From NCBI RefSeq assembly GCF_011761305.1, contig NZ_JAAOZC010000003.1, positions 62,001 to 126,000 of the forward strand: a stretch of DNA of 64,000 nt, in the 5' to 3' direction. The stretch comes from Sphingomonas vulcanisoli. GTDB lineage: Bacteria > Pseudomonadota > Alphaproteobacteria > Sphingomonadales > Sphingomonadaceae. The notes beneath the pieces were generated by a model. The model was given only the letters and a program-made list of their open reading frames with translations. It did not search any database and had not been told where the DNA came from. Position numbers and translations under genes: made by a program. Positions 53,306 through 63,768 of the stretch are shown piece by piece; positions within the stretch are counted from its first letter, which is position 1, and every line of letters begins with the position of its first letter.

Positions 53306-53334
53306 TTGATGCCCGCCGCCGCAGCGCTTAACGG
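53306..53334 (+). promoter_or_regulatory. Promoter of tRNA-Val
   Basis: TTGATG (53306-53311), 17-bp spacing, TAACGG (53329-53334), then 12 bp to the tRNA. The -10 TAACGG is the same as in the rplM promoter. Confidence 0.65.
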
Positions 53335-53346
53335 CTATCAACGCAG

Positions 53347-53422
53347 GGGCGCTTAGCTCAGTTGGTAGAGCATCTCGTTTACACCGAGAGGGTCGGCGGT
53401 TCGAGCCCGTCAGCGCCCACCA
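53347..53422 (+). tRNA. tRNA-Val(UAC)
   Basis: A 76-nt cloverleaf. The acceptor GGGCGCT pairs with AGCGCCC before ACCA, the D-loop is TTAGCTCAGTTGGTAGAGC, the anticodon stem TCTCG/CGAGA carries the loop TTTACAC with anticodon UAC, and the T-arm is GGCGGTTCGAGCCCGTC. CCA is encoded in the DNA. It reads GUA (and other valine) codons. Confidence 0.97.
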
Positions 53423-53488
53423 TTCCCTGAAATGCGAACCTGGCAATCGGCGCTTGCGGCTTCGTTGCGCTGCCGTCATCTTCACGCG

Positions 53489-54742
53489 ATGCGCACCCTG
53501 ATCCTCGCCGCCCTCCTCGCCACCTCCGCCACGGCGGCGCCGCCCGATCCCTATGCGGCGCGCGTCGCCCGAATCCTCAAGGCGACGCCGCTGATCGACG
53601 GGCACAATGATTGGCCGGAGACGCTGACCGGCGATGCCAAGGATGAGCGCTGGACGCTCGATCTGCGCTCCGGGCTCGACAAGCGCACGCATCCCTACAT
53701 GACCGATATCGCCCGGCTGCGGCAGGGCATGGTCGGCGGCCAGTTCTGGTCGGTGTTCGTCTCGGCCAACCAGCCCGAGCTGGATCAGGTCAAGCAGACG
53801 CTCGATCAGATCGATCTTGTCCGCCAGATCGTCGCGCGCTATCCGGAGACGTTCGAACTGGCGCGCACCGCCGCCGATGTCCGCCGCATCCACAAGGCGG
53901 GCCGGATCGCCTCGATGATGGGCGTCGAGGGCGGCGGCCAGATCGATGCCGATTTCTCGGTGCTTCGAGCTTATCATGAATTGGGCGCGGGCTATCTGAC
54001 ACTGGCGCATTTCAAGACGATCGCCTGGGCGGACAGCGCCACCGACGCGCCGACGCACGGCGGGCTGACGCCGTTCGGCATCGCGGTGGTGCATGAGCTC
54101 AACCGGTTGGGGATGCTGGTCGATCTGGCGCATGTCAGCGAGGGCACGATGCGCGCGGCGCTGGCGGCGTCCAAGGCGCCGGTGATCTTCTCGCACTCCA
54201 GCGCGCGGGCGCTTTCCGATCATCCCCGCAACGTGTCGGATGAGGTGCTGAAACTGCTCGCGGCCAATGGCGGGGTGGTGATGGTCAATTTCTACCCGGC
54301 CTATGATTCGGAGCCGCTGCGGCTGTGGAATGCGGAAAAGGCGGGCGCGGACGCCAAATATAAGGCGCTCGACATCGGCCAGCCGGACAAGGCCAAGGCC
54401 GATCTCGCCGATTGGGTGAAGGCGCATCCGGCGCCGCGCGTGACGCTGAGCCTCGTCGCCGATCATATCGATCATGTCGCCAAGGTCGCGGGGTATGACC
54501 ATGTCGGGCTGGGATCGGATTTCGACGGGATCGAGAGCGTGCCCGAGGGGCTGGAGGATGTCTCCAAATATCCGGCGCTGCTGGAAGAGCTGATGAAGCG
54601 CGGCTGGAGCGATCAGAACATCGCCAAGCTGGCCGGCGAGAATGTGCTGCGGGTGATGGCGGAGGCGGAGAAGGTTGCGGCCGGGATGAAGGGCGAGCCG
54701 GCGGCGACAGGGACTGAGGTGGCGATGGATAAGAAGCCCTGA
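53489..54742 (+). CDS. Membrane dipeptidase (M19/renal dipeptidase type)
   Basis: A 417-residue exported dipeptidase with a signal peptide (RTLILAALLATSATA). The zinc ligands are visible: LIDGHNDWPE (HxD), ASMMGVEGGG (bridging Glu), HLAHVSEG and the histidine in IFSHSSAR, and GLGSDFDG. It cleaves dipeptides in the periplasm, in keeping with the peptide transporters and peptidases elsewhere in the window. ATG 53489 is preferred over the frame's earlier start 53432. Confidence 0.95.
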   Translation: MRTLILAALLATSATAAPPDPYAARVARILKATPLIDGHNDWPETLTGDAKDERWTLDLRSGLDKRTHPYMTDIARLRQGMVGGQFWSVFVSANQPELDQVKQTLDQIDLVRQIVARYPETFELARTAADVRRIHKAGRIASMMGVEGGGQIDADFSVLRAYHELGAGYLTLAHFKTIAWADSATDAPTHGGLTPFGIAVVHELNRLGMLVDLAHVSEGTMRAALAASKAPVIFSHSSARALSDHPRNVSDEVLKLLAANGGVVMVNFYPAYDSEPLRLWNAEKAGADAKYKALDIGQPDKAKADLADWVKAHPAPRVTLSLVADHIDHVAKVAGYDHVGLGSDFDGIESVPEGLEDVSKYPALLEELMKRGWSDQNIAKLAGENVLRVMAEAEKVAAGMKGEPAATGTEVAMDKKP

Positions 54743-54822
54743 GCGAACGACCGCTATGGATGGGAAGCGGACTGGCAGGTATCAGCAGCAATTGAACATA
54801 GGCGGACTTACATTGTCGACAG

Positions 54823-55263
54823 CTATAGGCACGGGTTCATTACCGGCTCGCGCGGGATAGATAGAAGATCAGTTGTTTGCTTTTCCAGATTCATGGCCCC
54901 AGCACTCTGCAACGCGCTGTATATCTTAGCGGCGTCACCGATGCAGATATTTCCAGAAGAGCGTAGCTGTTGAAGCCCTTCCGATCGACGGGATTCAAGA
55001 TCGGCCTTTGACACCGGCCGTTTGCTGTTTTTGATTATAAAGTCGTCCATGCGATCGAGGGAGCGTTTCAGTTCGTTCTGAAAAGCAGCGTCTTCACCTT
55101 TGTGACATTCCAAACCGACGGCGCTAGCGGCTTGATAAATTCCCCACATGCACAGAACGGCGCCTTTGCCCGATTTATCAATCTGAACAACCTCATCGCC
55201 GATTGCAGGAGACATCGGCTGGAGGAGCATAAGACTAGGCGTAATGATCGAAACCTTGCGCAT
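54823..55263 (-). CDS. Hypothetical secreted protein of unusual composition
   Basis: A 146-residue protein with a possible signal segment (VSIITPSLMLLQPMSPAIG) and a helical charged body. Three cysteines (CMWG, LECHKG, GNICIG) could form disulphides. The gene is clearly less GC-rich than its neighbours, with codons such as TTA, AGA and ATA. No family recognised. It may have been acquired by transfer. Confidence 0.6.
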   Translation of the reverse strand: MRKVSIITPSLMLLQPMSPAIGDEVVQIDKSGKGAVLCMWGIYQAASAVGLECHKGEDAAFQNELKRSLDRMDDFIIKNSKRPVSKADLESRRSEGLQQLRSSGNICIGDAAKIYSALQSAGAMNLEKQTTDLLSIPREPVMNPCL

Positions 55264-55386
55264 AGTCGTTCTCCTCCCGATCTGCCGTCAACGCGATATG
55301 TCCGCTGTCGCCAGCTGCTTGCAAGGCCCGAACGGCAACATCTGGGGGCGGAAGCTGACGTTGCCCGCCGGCATACGTTCCCAAGA

Positions 55387-55419
55387 AAAGGGCGGCTCCG
55401 GATGCCGGGGCCGCCCTTT
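55387..55419. terminator. Terminator of the rplM-rpsI operon
   Basis: A GC-rich hairpin AAAGGGCGGC-(13)-GCCGCCCTTT with T runs outward on both strands (TTTTCTT on the minus strand). It stops the rplM-rpsI transcript. Confidence 0.85.
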
Positions 55420-55526
55420 CTGTTTCGATGGTCCGCCATGCCGTCAGACGTGACCGGCTGCGCCGATCCCGCTGCCCGTCGTGGCGAGTCTTCAGATTGC
55501 TTGCGCAATCCGAAGCCGCCCGTTTC

Positions 55527-56090
55527 CTACCGCTTCGAGAACTGGAAGCTGCGGCGGGCCTTCGCCTTGCCGTATTTCTTACGCTCGACGGTGCGGCTGT
55601 CGCGGGTGAGGAAGCCTGCGGCCTTTACCGGCGCGCGCAGGATCGGCTCATATTTGGTGAGCGCTTGGCTGATGCCGTGCTTCACCGCCCCGGCCTGGCC
55701 CGAGAGACCGCCACCGGCGACGGTGACGATCACGTCATACTGGCCTTCGCGCTCGGCGACCTGGAAGGGCTGGTTGATGACGAGGCGCAGCGTGGGGCGT
55801 GCAAAATAGACTTCCTGATCGCGGCCGTTGACCGTGACCTTGCCCGATCCCGGCTTGATCCAGACGCGGGCGACGGCATCCTTGCGGCGGCCGGTTGCAT
55901 AAGCGCGGCCCTGCGCGTCGATTTCCTGCTCGCGCAGCACGGCGGGGGTCGACGGCGGCGCGATCTCGCCGGCGAGATAGGCATCGGGGCTGACGACCTC
56001 GGTGCTGTCCGCGCCGGTAGGGACGGGCGCAGGCGCGGCCTGACCGGTGAGGTTCGCGAGATCGGCGAGAGACTGGCGATTATCGGACAT
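55527..56090 (-). CDS. rpsI: 30S ribosomal protein S9, long N-terminal extension
   Basis: A 187-residue S9. The last 128 residues are canonical ([80 protein letters not shown]), while the first 58 are an alanine/proline-rich extension that many bacterial S9 proteins lack. It overlaps rplM by one base (TAATG type). Confidence 0.97.
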   Translation of the reverse strand: MSDNRQSLADLANLTGQAAPAPVPTGADSTEVVSPDAYLAGEIAPPSTPAVLREQEIDAQGRAYATGRRKDAVARVWIKPGSGKVTVNGRDQEVYFARPTLRLVINQPFQVAEREGQYDVIVTVAGGGLSGQAGAVKHGISQALTKYEPILRAPVKAAGFLTRDSRTVERKKYGKAKARRSFQFSKR

Positions 56091-56569
56091 TATGCGCCCA
56101 CCTTGTTCTTGCGGTTCATTCCCGCGATATCCATCACTTCCGGGCTCTGCGCGGCATGATCATGCTCGGCACCCTTGAAGACGCGCAGGTTGCGCATCTG
56201 CTGGCGGCCGAGCGGGCCGCGCGGGATCATCCGCTCGACTGCCTTTTCGAGCACGCGCTCGGGGAACTTGCTGTCCAGCACCTTGGCCGCGGTGATGCCC
56301 TTGATGCCGCCGGCGTAACCGGTGTGCTTGTAATAGACCTTCTGGCCGAGCTTCTTGCCGGTGAAGCGCACCTTATCCGCATTGATGACGATGACGTTGT
56401 CACCGCAATCGAGGAACGGGGTGTAGCTCGGCTTATGCTTGCCGCGCAGGACGTTGGCGATGATCGAGGCGACGCGGCCGACGACGAGGCCATCGGCATC
56501 GATCAGATGCCATTTCTTCTCGATCGTGGACGGCGTGGCCACCTGGGTGGTCTTGGTGAGCGCCTTCAT
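56090..56569 (-). CDS. rplM: 50S ribosomal protein L13
   Basis: A 159-residue L13: [61 protein letters not shown] and [29 protein letters not shown]. It is an early-assembly protein of the large subunit. It is first in the rplM-rpsI operon. Confidence 0.99.
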   Translation of the reverse strand: MKALTKTTQVATPSTIEKKWHLIDADGLVVGRVASIIANVLRGKHKPSYTPFLDCGDNVIVINADKVRFTGKKLGQKVYYKHTGYAGGIKGITAAKVLDSKFPERVLEKAVERMIPRGPLGRQQMRNLRVFKGAEHDHAAQSPEVMDIAGMNRKNKVGA

Positions 56570-56657
56570 TGGGCTTCCTTGAAAGTTGGCGAAAGTGCCG
56601 CGAAGGCACTCGAAAACAACGAGGCGCCGCCCGGTTGGGGGCAGCGCCGCTGGAGGG

Positions 56658-56687
56658 CCGTTAGCGGCAGAGGGCGATAAAAGTCAA
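56658..56687 (-). promoter_or_regulatory. Promoter of rplM-rpsI
   Basis: On the minus strand TTGACT (56687 to 56682), 18-bp spacing, TAACGG (56663 to 56658). The leader is about 85 bp and includes an inverted GGGCGGCGCC segment that could be regulatory. Confidence 0.7.
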
Positions 56688-56730
56688 CAGATCGGGCCTT
56701 TTCTCGTGAGGTAAAATAATACCTCATGGA

Positions 56731-57504
56731 TCAGCGGGCGATGTCCTCGGTCAGAATCGGCTGGACCGCGCCGCCCCCGATGACAAGGCTGCGTTCGCGG
56801 TGCGCCGCCGCCAGAAGCCCGGTAGCGCGGTCGATCGTCAGGTCATCGCTTTGTTTGTAGACGGCGGCCTTGTCGCCGATCGGCGCGGTGGCGAGCGTGA
56901 TGCGGTAGCGGAGCAGGTCGTTCTCGATCGCGGTCAGCGTGACTTTGCCTGTGGCCGAGACCGGGCCGCCGGGGGTCGCGATCGTCGCCTTGAAATCGCT
57001 GCTGCTGCCGATCGCCAGTGGCGGCAGGCGCGGCGGCAGGATTTGTTCGAACGGCTCGCGCAGCCGCTGGTCGCGCGCGGTGGGGGCGGTTTCGGCATCG
57101 AGCACTTTATTGGTCATCGCCTTGGCGGCGGCGGGGAGCGCCGGATCGGCGTTGAACTTGGCGCGCAGCGCCGCGCGCGAGGCGAGGAAGGCGGCCCATG
57201 GCCTGTCGCTGTCGATCAGCTGCAAAGGAGTGCCGTCGGCCGCGAGGCGGAGCTTGCTCTCCACCCCGATCAGCGGCGCGAACAGCCGGGCGATCGCATC
57301 GCGCGCCTGTGGCGAGGCGTCCGACGTGCGCGACAGCGGGACGAGATGGGCGACGAGGCCGCGATCGTCGCGCGTAAAGGCCAGTGTCTCGCGCGTCGTC
57401 ACCGCTTCGTGTGCGGCGTAGAGATCGCGGATGGTGTAGGTGATTGTGCCCGGCGGCGGCGCGAAGGCGGGGGCGATCGCTGCCGCGAGCATCACGGCAA
57501 TCAT
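56731..57504 (-). CDS. Secreted protein of unknown function coupled to ctaA
   Basis: A 257-residue protein with a signal peptide (MIAVMLAAAIAPAFA). The body is a beta-rich domain with TITYTIRDLYAAHEAVTTRETLAFTRD and a late GGPVSATGKVTLTAIENDLLRYRIT. I do not recognise a family. Its ATG overlaps the TGA of ctaA (ATGA), so it may help heme A synthesis or the oxidase (inference). Confidence 0.7.
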   Translation of the reverse strand: MIAVMLAAAIAPAFAPPPGTITYTIRDLYAAHEAVTTRETLAFTRDDRGLVAHLVPLSRTSDASPQARDAIARLFAPLIGVESKLRLAADGTPLQLIDSDRPWAAFLASRAALRAKFNADPALPAAAKAMTNKVLDAETAPTARDQRLREPFEQILPPRLPPLAIGSSSDFKATIATPGGPVSATGKVTLTAIENDLLRYRITLATAPIGDKAAVYKQSDDLTIDRATGLLAAAHRERSLVIGGGAVQPILTEDIAR

Positions 57505-58532
57505 CGCCGGGGCGCCGTCCCCACGACATGCGCGCACCACACGAAGCAGGCGAGCAGCAGCGCCGCCACCGCCTGGTGCGCCACCGCGATCGGCAGCAGT
57601 ACGCCGGTGAGCAGGGTGGCGATCCCCAGCACGACCTGCAGCGCGACCAGCACAATGGCGTGAATGCCCGCCACGCGGCCGCCCTTCTTCCACGCGGATT
57701 GCGCCAGCAGCAGCGCCACCATCACCACCACCCACGCCCACCAGCGATGGATGAATTGCACCACGACAGGATTGTAGAAGAGGTTGAAGGCAATGCCCTG
57801 CGGCGCCCAGCCGCCCTGCGGGAAGAAATGGTCCCCCATCAGCGGCCAGCTCGAAAAGGCATAGCCCGCGCGCAGCCCGGCGGTGAAAGCGCCCAGCATC
57901 AGCTGCACCGCCAGCGCGAAGATCGCGCTGGCCGGATCGAGCAGCAGCCGCGCGCGGGGCTGCCCCTTGGCTTCACCGAACAGATCGAGCGCGGTCCAGA
58001 TCAGCACACCGTAGATCAGCATCGCCGCGAGCAGGTGGGTGGCGAGGCGGAGGTGGCTGACCTCGACCCGATCCTGCAGGCCCGAGGCGACCATCCACCA
58101 GCCGATCAGCCCCTGCAGCCCGCCCAGCGCCAGGATCAGCACGATCCGCCGCCCATAGCCGCGCGGAATCCAGCTCTTCCACCAGAAGACGAGCAGCACG
58201 ATTCCCAGCACCGTGCCGATGCCGCGCGCCAGCAGGCGGTGCAGATATTCCCAGAAATAGATGTGCTGGAAGCCCTCCAGCGTCATGCTCTTGTTGAAGG
58301 CGGCATATTGGGGGATTGCCTTATAGGCATCGAACGCCGCCTGCCATTGCGCGTGGGTGAGCGGCGGCAGCGTGCCGAGGATCGGATCCCACGTCACGAT
58401 CGAAAGCCCGCTTTCGGTCAGGCGCGTGATCCCGCCGACGATGACGATCCCGAACACCAGTGCGGCGACGACCAGCAGCCACTGGCCGAGCGCGCGGGGT
58501 TTGGGGTGGTAGGGGGAGCGCGTAAAGAACAT
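57501..58532 (-). CDS. ctaA: Heme A synthase (CtaA/COX15 family)
   Basis: A 343-residue membrane protein with about eight transmembrane helices. Family signatures are GGITRLTESGLSIVTWDPILG, EYLHRLLARGIG (heme-ligand histidine), HLRLATHLLAA, LGAFTAGLRAGYAFSSWPLMGD and FIHRWWAWVVV. It oxidises heme O to heme A for aa3 oxidase. Confidence 0.96.
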   Translation of the reverse strand: MFFTRSPYHPKPRALGQWLLVVAALVFGIVIVGGITRLTESGLSIVTWDPILGTLPPLTHAQWQAAFDAYKAIPQYAAFNKSMTLEGFQHIYFWEYLHRLLARGIGTVLGIVLLVFWWKSWIPRGYGRRIVLILALGGLQGLIGWWMVASGLQDRVEVSHLRLATHLLAAMLIYGVLIWTALDLFGEAKGQPRARLLLDPASAIFALAVQLMLGAFTAGLRAGYAFSSWPLMGDHFFPQGGWAPQGIAFNLFYNPVVVQFIHRWWAWVVVMVALLLAQSAWKKGGRVAGIHAIVLVALQVVLGIATLLTGVLLPIAVAHQAVAALLLACFVWCAHVVGTAPRR

Positions 58533-58841
58533 CGGGGCGCGCTATGCGGCGCGGTCGACGCGAACTCAATCCTCCCCGGCACGGGGAGGGGGACCATCCG
58601 CAGGATGGTGGAGGGGGCTATCCACCGGCGCTGCGCTTGATTGTGAGCCCCCTCCGTCATCGCTGCGCGATGCCACCTCCCCGTGCCGGGGAGGATGAAA
58701 CTTATCCATCGCGCGTTCAGCCTTCCCCGCGCTGTGGTAACGCCGCCGCACCGGCATCAAAGTTGTGGACGGCTTGATCCACGGATGTGGCGAACCTGTG
58801 TCAACGTCGCTAAGAGGGACAATTCGGAGAATGAAAACCTG
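58533..58841. other. Divergent gap between ctaA and dxs
   Basis: A 309-bp gap filled by a family A palindrome (58569-58696) and a 145-bp leader before dxs. I see a GTGGTAACGC segment that could be a -10 near 58735, but no reliable -35. No gene or RNA is recognised. Confidence 0.5.
58569..58696. repeat. Family A structured palindrome, copy 6
   Basis: Ends ATCCTCCCCGGCACGGGGAGG and CCTCCCCGTGCCGGGGAGGAT. Left hairpin ACCATCC-GCA-GGATGGT (other copies have ACCATGC/GCATGGT, a compensating change), right hairpin CATCGC-TGC-GCGATG. The flanking genes diverge. Confidence 0.9.
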
Positions 58842-60764
58842 ATGTCCAAACCCGAAACGCCCCTGCTCGATACCGTCAATCTTCCTCGGGATGTTCGCGC
58901 ACTGGACCAGAGCCGGCTGCGCCAGCTGGCAGATGAATTGCGGGCCGAGATGATCTCGGCGGTGTCGGTGACGGGCGGGCATCTGGGTGCCGGGCTCGGC
59001 GTGGTCGAGCTGACGACCGCACTCCATTATGTCTTCAATACGCCCGATGACAAATTGATCTGGGATGTCGGCCACCAGGCCTATCCGCACAAAATCCTCA
59101 CCGGGCGGCGCGATCGTATCCGCACGCTGCGGCAGGGCAGTGGCCTTTCGGGCTTCACCAAGCGCAGCGAGAGCGAATATGATCCGTTCGGCGCGGCGCA
59201 CTCGTCGACCTCGATCTCGGCGGCGCTGGGCTTCGCGGTGGCCAACAAGCTGGCGAACAAGCCGGGCAAGGCGATCGCGGTAATCGGTGATGGCGCAATG
59301 TCCGCGGGCATGGCCTATGAGGCGATGAACAATGCGGAAGCGGCGGGCAATCGCCTGGTCGTGATCCTCAACGACAATGATATGTCGATCGCGCCGCCGG
59401 TGGGCGGGCTTTCGGCCTATCTGGCGATGATCGTTTCCTCGCGGCCGTTCCTGTCGCTGCGTGAGGTTGCCAAGAAGATTTCGCGCAAGCTGCCACGCCC
59501 GATCAAGGATGCGCTGGAGAAGACTGACGAGTTCGCGCGCGGCATGGCGATGGGCGGCACGCTCTTCGAACAGCTCGGCTTCTATTATGTCGGCCCGATC
59601 GACGGCCACAATCTCGATCATCTGATCCCGGTGCTGGAGAATGTCCGCGACGCGGCCGAGGGCCCGATCCTCGTCCATGTCGTCACCAAGAAGGGCCATG
59701 GCTATGCGCCCGCCGAGGAGCGCGCCGATAAGCTGCACGCGGTGCAGAAATTCGATGTCGTCTCGGGCGTCCAGGCCAAGGCGCCGCCGGGGCCGCCGCA
59801 ATATCAGAACGTGTTCGGCGATGCGCTGGTCGAGGAAGCCAAGAGCGATCCGCGCATCTGTGCGATTACCGCCGCCATGCCCTCGGGCACCGGCGTTGAT
59901 CGCTTCGCCAAGGCTTTCCCGGATCGCAGCTTCGATGTCGGCATCGCCGAGCAGCATGCCGTCACCTTCGCCGCCGGTCTCGCCGCGCAGGGGATGCGGC
60001 CGTTCTGCGCGATCTATTCCACCTTCCTGCAGCGCGCCTATGATCAGGTCGTCCACGATGTCGCGATCCAGAATCTGCCGGTGCGCTTCGCGATCGATCG
60101 CGCCGGGCTGGTCGGCGCCGATGGCGCGACGCATGCGGGCAGCTTCGATCTCACTTATCTCTCGACGCTGCCCAATTTCGTGGTGATGGCGCCCGCGGAC
60201 GAGGCCGAACTCGTCCATATGGTCCATACCGCCGCGCAATATGACGATGGCCCGATCGCGTTCCGTTATCCGCGTGGGGCCGGCACCGGCGTGGCGCTGC
60301 CCGAGACGCCGCAGACGCTGGAGATCGGCAAGGGCCGTATCGTGCGCGAGGGCAAGGCGGTAGCTATCCTCAGCCTTGGCACTCGGCTGGCCGAAGCGCA
60401 GGCCGCGGCCGATCGGCTGGAAGCGCAGGGGCTTTCGACCACCGTGATCGATCTCCGCTTCGCCAAGCCGCTGGATAATGCGCTGATCCGCAAGACGCTG
60501 GCCACGCACGAAGTGGCGGTGACGATCGAGGAGAATGCGATCGGCGGGCTCGGCGCGCATGTGCTGACCCTGGCCTCCGACGAGGGGCTGATCGACGGTG
60601 GCCTCAAGCTGCGCACGCTGCGCCTGCCGGACATGTTCCAGGATCACGACAAGCCCGAGCTGCAATATGCCGAGGCGCGGCTGGATGCCGATGCGATCGT
60701 CGAGACGGTGCTGACCGCCTTGCGGCGGAATAGCGTGGGGATTGTCGAGGGGTTTAGGGCGTAA
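58842..60764 (+). CDS. dxs: 1-deoxy-D-xylulose-5-phosphate synthase
   Basis: A 640-residue thiamine-diphosphate enzyme with [45 protein letters not shown], the thiamine motif [20 protein letters not shown]...ILNDNDMSI, and the transketolase half with [18 protein letters not shown]. It makes the first MEP-pathway intermediate, also used for thiamine and pyridoxal. ATG 58842 gives the normal length; the earlier frame is rejected. It is the first of several isoprenoid/hopanoid genes here. Confidence 0.98.
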   Translation: MSKPETPLLDTVNLPRDVRALDQSRLRQLADELRAEMISAVSVTGGHLGAGLGVVELTTALHYVFNTPDDKLIWDVGHQAYPHKILTGRRDRIRTLRQGSGLSGFTKRSESEYDPFGAAHSSTSISAALGFAVANKLANKPGKAIAVIGDGAMSAGMAYEAMNNAEAAGNRLVVILNDNDMSIAPPVGGLSAYLAMIVSSRPFLSLREVAKKISRKLPRPIKDALEKTDEFARGMAMGGTLFEQLGFYYVGPIDGHNLDHLIPVLENVRDAAEGPILVHVVTKKGHGYAPAEERADKLHAVQKFDVVSGVQAKAPPGPPQYQNVFGDALVEEAKSDPRICAITAAMPSGTGVDRFAKAFPDRSFDVGIAEQHAVTFAAGLAAQGMRPFCAIYSTFLQRAYDQVVHDVAIQNLPVRFAIDRAGLVGADGATHAGSFDLTYLSTLPNFVVMAPADEAELVHMVHTAAQYDDGPIAFRYPRGAGTGVALPETPQTLEIGKGRIVREGKAVAILSLGTRLAEAQAAADRLEAQGLSTTVIDLRFAKPLDNALIRKTLATHEVAVTIEENAIGGLGAHVLTLASDEGLIDGGLKLRTLRLPDMFQDHDKPELQYAEARLDADAIVETVLTALRRNSVGIVEGFRA

Positions 60765-60772
60765 TTATCTTT

Positions 60773-60882
60773 AGCCCCTACCCTTGAGGGGAGGGGTTGG
60801 GGTGGGGAACGCACTCAACCCAAAGCGCCCAACCTCGATCGGACTACCCCACCCCCAACCCCTCCCCTGAAGGGGAGGGGCT
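60773..60882. repeat. Family B palindrome
   Basis: AGCCCCTACCCTTGAGGGGAGGGG on the left, CCCCTCCCCTGAAGGGGAGGGG on the right, with TTGGGGTGGGG and CCCCACCCCCAA pairing inside. Between convergent dxs and the MlaC/HpnM-like gene. Confidence 0.88.
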
Positions 60883-60887
60883 TGATG

Positions 60888-61463
60888 TCACCCTCCCGCC
60901 TTTGCATCCACCTGCTGCAGCCGCTTCGCTACCGCCGCTGCGCCGCCCGCAGCCGTGCTCGCCAGATCGGATTTCTGCACGGCGAGCTGGCTGACGCCAC
61001 CCGAGATCACGTCGATGATCGACCAGCCGCTTCCCGAGCGGTGGACGCGGAAGTAGAGGATGTCGCTGCCGATCCTCACCTTGACGATGCTGTCGTTCCC
61101 GCGCTGTTGCACCGTGGGATCGACGACGAATTTCTCGCCCGAATAGCTTTTGAAATTGCGTGCCAGGCTGATCGCCGAATGGCGGGTGAGTGCCTGGATC
61201 GCGGCACTCTTGTCGGCGGCGGACGCACTCGCCCAGCCCGGGCCGATCACCAGCGCCGCGATCGCGGGCATATCGTAGCTTTGCGCGACGATCGTCTGAA
61301 AGCGCGCGATGCGCTGCGCGGTCGGAAGGCCCTCCTTCATCACCGCTATGACCTTGTCATCATAAGCGGCGACATGCGCGGCGGCGCCGATTTCGGCGGC
61401 GTGCGAAGGCGCGGCAAGCGCCAAAAACAGCGGCAAAGCTGCAACAGGCAGGCGGAAATTCAC
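60888..61463 (-). CDS. hpnM: MlaC/Ttg2D-family periplasmic protein, probably HpnM
   Basis: A 191-residue protein with a signal peptide ([18 protein letters not shown]) and the Tol/Ttg2D (MlaC) fold: the conserved [32 protein letters not shown] and the [26 protein letters not shown] end. Members carry phospholipids between membranes, and one branch (HpnM) is tied to hopanoids. The hopanoid neighbours (ispH, hpnH, hpnG) favour HpnM, but this is inference. It starts at GTG 61463 with AAGGAG upstream. Confidence 0.7.
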   Translation of the reverse strand: MNFRLPVAALPLFLALAAPSHAAEIGAAAHVAAYDDKVIAVMKEGLPTAQRIARFQTIVAQSYDMPAIAALVIGPGWASASAADKSAAIQALTRHSAISLARNFKSYSGEKFVVDPTVQQRGNDSIVKVRIGSDILYFRVHRSGSGWSIIDVISGGVSQLAVQKSDLASTAAGGAAAVAKRLQQVDAKAGG

Positions 61464-61632
61464 GACGCTCTCCTTGTATCTCGGCGCTTCTAACGCACTT
61501 TGTGACCAAACGGGGGCTGAACGGTTGCTGTGGGGCGTAACAGTCATCGGGGCTTCATCCTGCCGCCCGCAAGGCTTGCTGCGCGGCGGCAAAGCGATCA
61601 AAGAGAAAGGGAGTTTCGCGTTGGGAGGTCCT

Positions 61633-62589
61633 TTGGCCAAGATCGTTCTTGCTCAGCCGCGCGGCTTTTGTGCGGGCGTAATCCGCGCGATCGACATCGT
61701 CGATCAGGCGCTCGATCGCGTCGGCAAGCCCGTCTATGTCCGCCACGAGATCGTCCACAACCGCCATGTCGTCGAGAAATTGCGCAACAAGGGCGCGGTG
61801 TTCGTCGAGGAACTGGATGAAGTACCCCCCGGCGAGGTCGCGGTGTTCAGCGCGCACGGCGTCGGCCGCGATGTCGAGGAAGAGGCCAGGATCGGCGAGC
61901 TGCAGGTGCTGGATGCCACCTGTCCGCTCGTCCGCAAGGTGCATTTCCAGGGCCGCCGCTATTTGAAGCAGGGCCGCAATCTGGTGCTGATCGGCCATGC
62001 CGGGCACCCGGAGGTGGTCGGCACGCTCGGCCAGATCGATGGCAAGGTGTGGCTGGCGGGCACGGTCGAGGATGTTGCCGGGCTGCCGTTGCCGCTCGAT
62101 GCACCGATCGCTTATGTCACGCAGACGACGCTTTCGGTCGACGATACGCGCGACATCATCTCGGCGCTGCAGGCGCGGTTCAGCGATGTGATCGGTCCCG
62201 ACGTCAAGGATATCTGCTACGCGACGCAGAACCGCCAGCAGGCGGTGCGCGATCTCTCCCGCGTTTCGGACATGATCATCGTTGTCGGTGCGCCCAATAG
62301 CTCGAACAGCAACCGGCTGCGCGAGATCGGTGAGGAAGAGGGGCTGCCCAGCTTCCTGATCGAGGATGCCACGCAGTTGGATCCCGCCTGGCTGCAGCAG
62401 GTGGAGGTGATCGGCCTCACCGCCGGAGCGTCCGCGCCCGAAGAGCTGGTGCAGGGCGTGATCGATCGCATCCGTGCCTGCCGCCCCGATATCGCCGTCG
62501 AGAAGCTCGACGGGATCGAGGAACATATCGAATTCCGCCTGCCGCCCGAGCTGCGCAAGCTTAGGCAACCGGCGCCCGTAGAAGGCTGA
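61633..62589 (+). CDS. ispH: 4-hydroxy-3-methylbut-2-enyl diphosphate reductase
   Basis: A 318-residue iron-sulphur enzyme. The three cluster cysteines are visible in [17 protein letters not shown] and [16 protein letters not shown], with [16 protein letters not shown] and [11 protein letters not shown]. It completes the MEP pathway. TTG 61633 matches the family N-terminus ([14 protein letters not shown]) and has GGGAGG upstream; TTG 61621 is also possible. hpnH starts nine bases after its stop. Confidence 0.96.
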   Translation: MAKIVLAQPRGFCAGVIRAIDIVDQALDRVGKPVYVRHEIVHNRHVVEKLRNKGAVFVEELDEVPPGEVAVFSAHGVGRDVEEEARIGELQVLDATCPLVRKVHFQGRRYLKQGRNLVLIGHAGHPEVVGTLGQIDGKVWLAGTVEDVAGLPLPLDAPIAYVTQTTLSVDDTRDIISALQARFSDVIGPDVKDICYATQNRQQAVRDLSRVSDMIIVVGAPNSSNSNRLREIGEEEGLPSFLIEDATQLDPAWLQQVEVIGLTAGASAPEELVQGVIDRIRACRPDIAVEKLDGIEEHIEFRLPPELRKLRQPAPVEG

Positions 62590-62597
62590 CACCCTAA

Positions 62598-63746
<1,149 letters not shown>

Positions 63747-63750
63747 TCCT

Positions 63751-63768
63751 CGGCTGATCCGTCAGCCG
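63751..63768. terminator. Small hairpin between hpnH and hpnG
   Basis: CGGCTGA-TCCG-TCAGCCG lies between the convergent genes and overlaps the hpnG stop codon. It has no T run, so it may only weakly stop transcription. Confidence 0.35.

Noticed and set aside
53347-53422. tRNA gene as an island attachment site
   Set aside because: No integrase, phage gene or repeated tRNA end was seen nearby.
58566-60665. A 699-codon frame antisense to dxs
   Set aside because: dxs is unmistakable on the plus strand, and the antisense frame begins in a palindrome.
61555-62592. A 345-codon frame antisense to ispH
   Set aside because: IspH cysteines and motifs are on the plus strand; this is a shadow.
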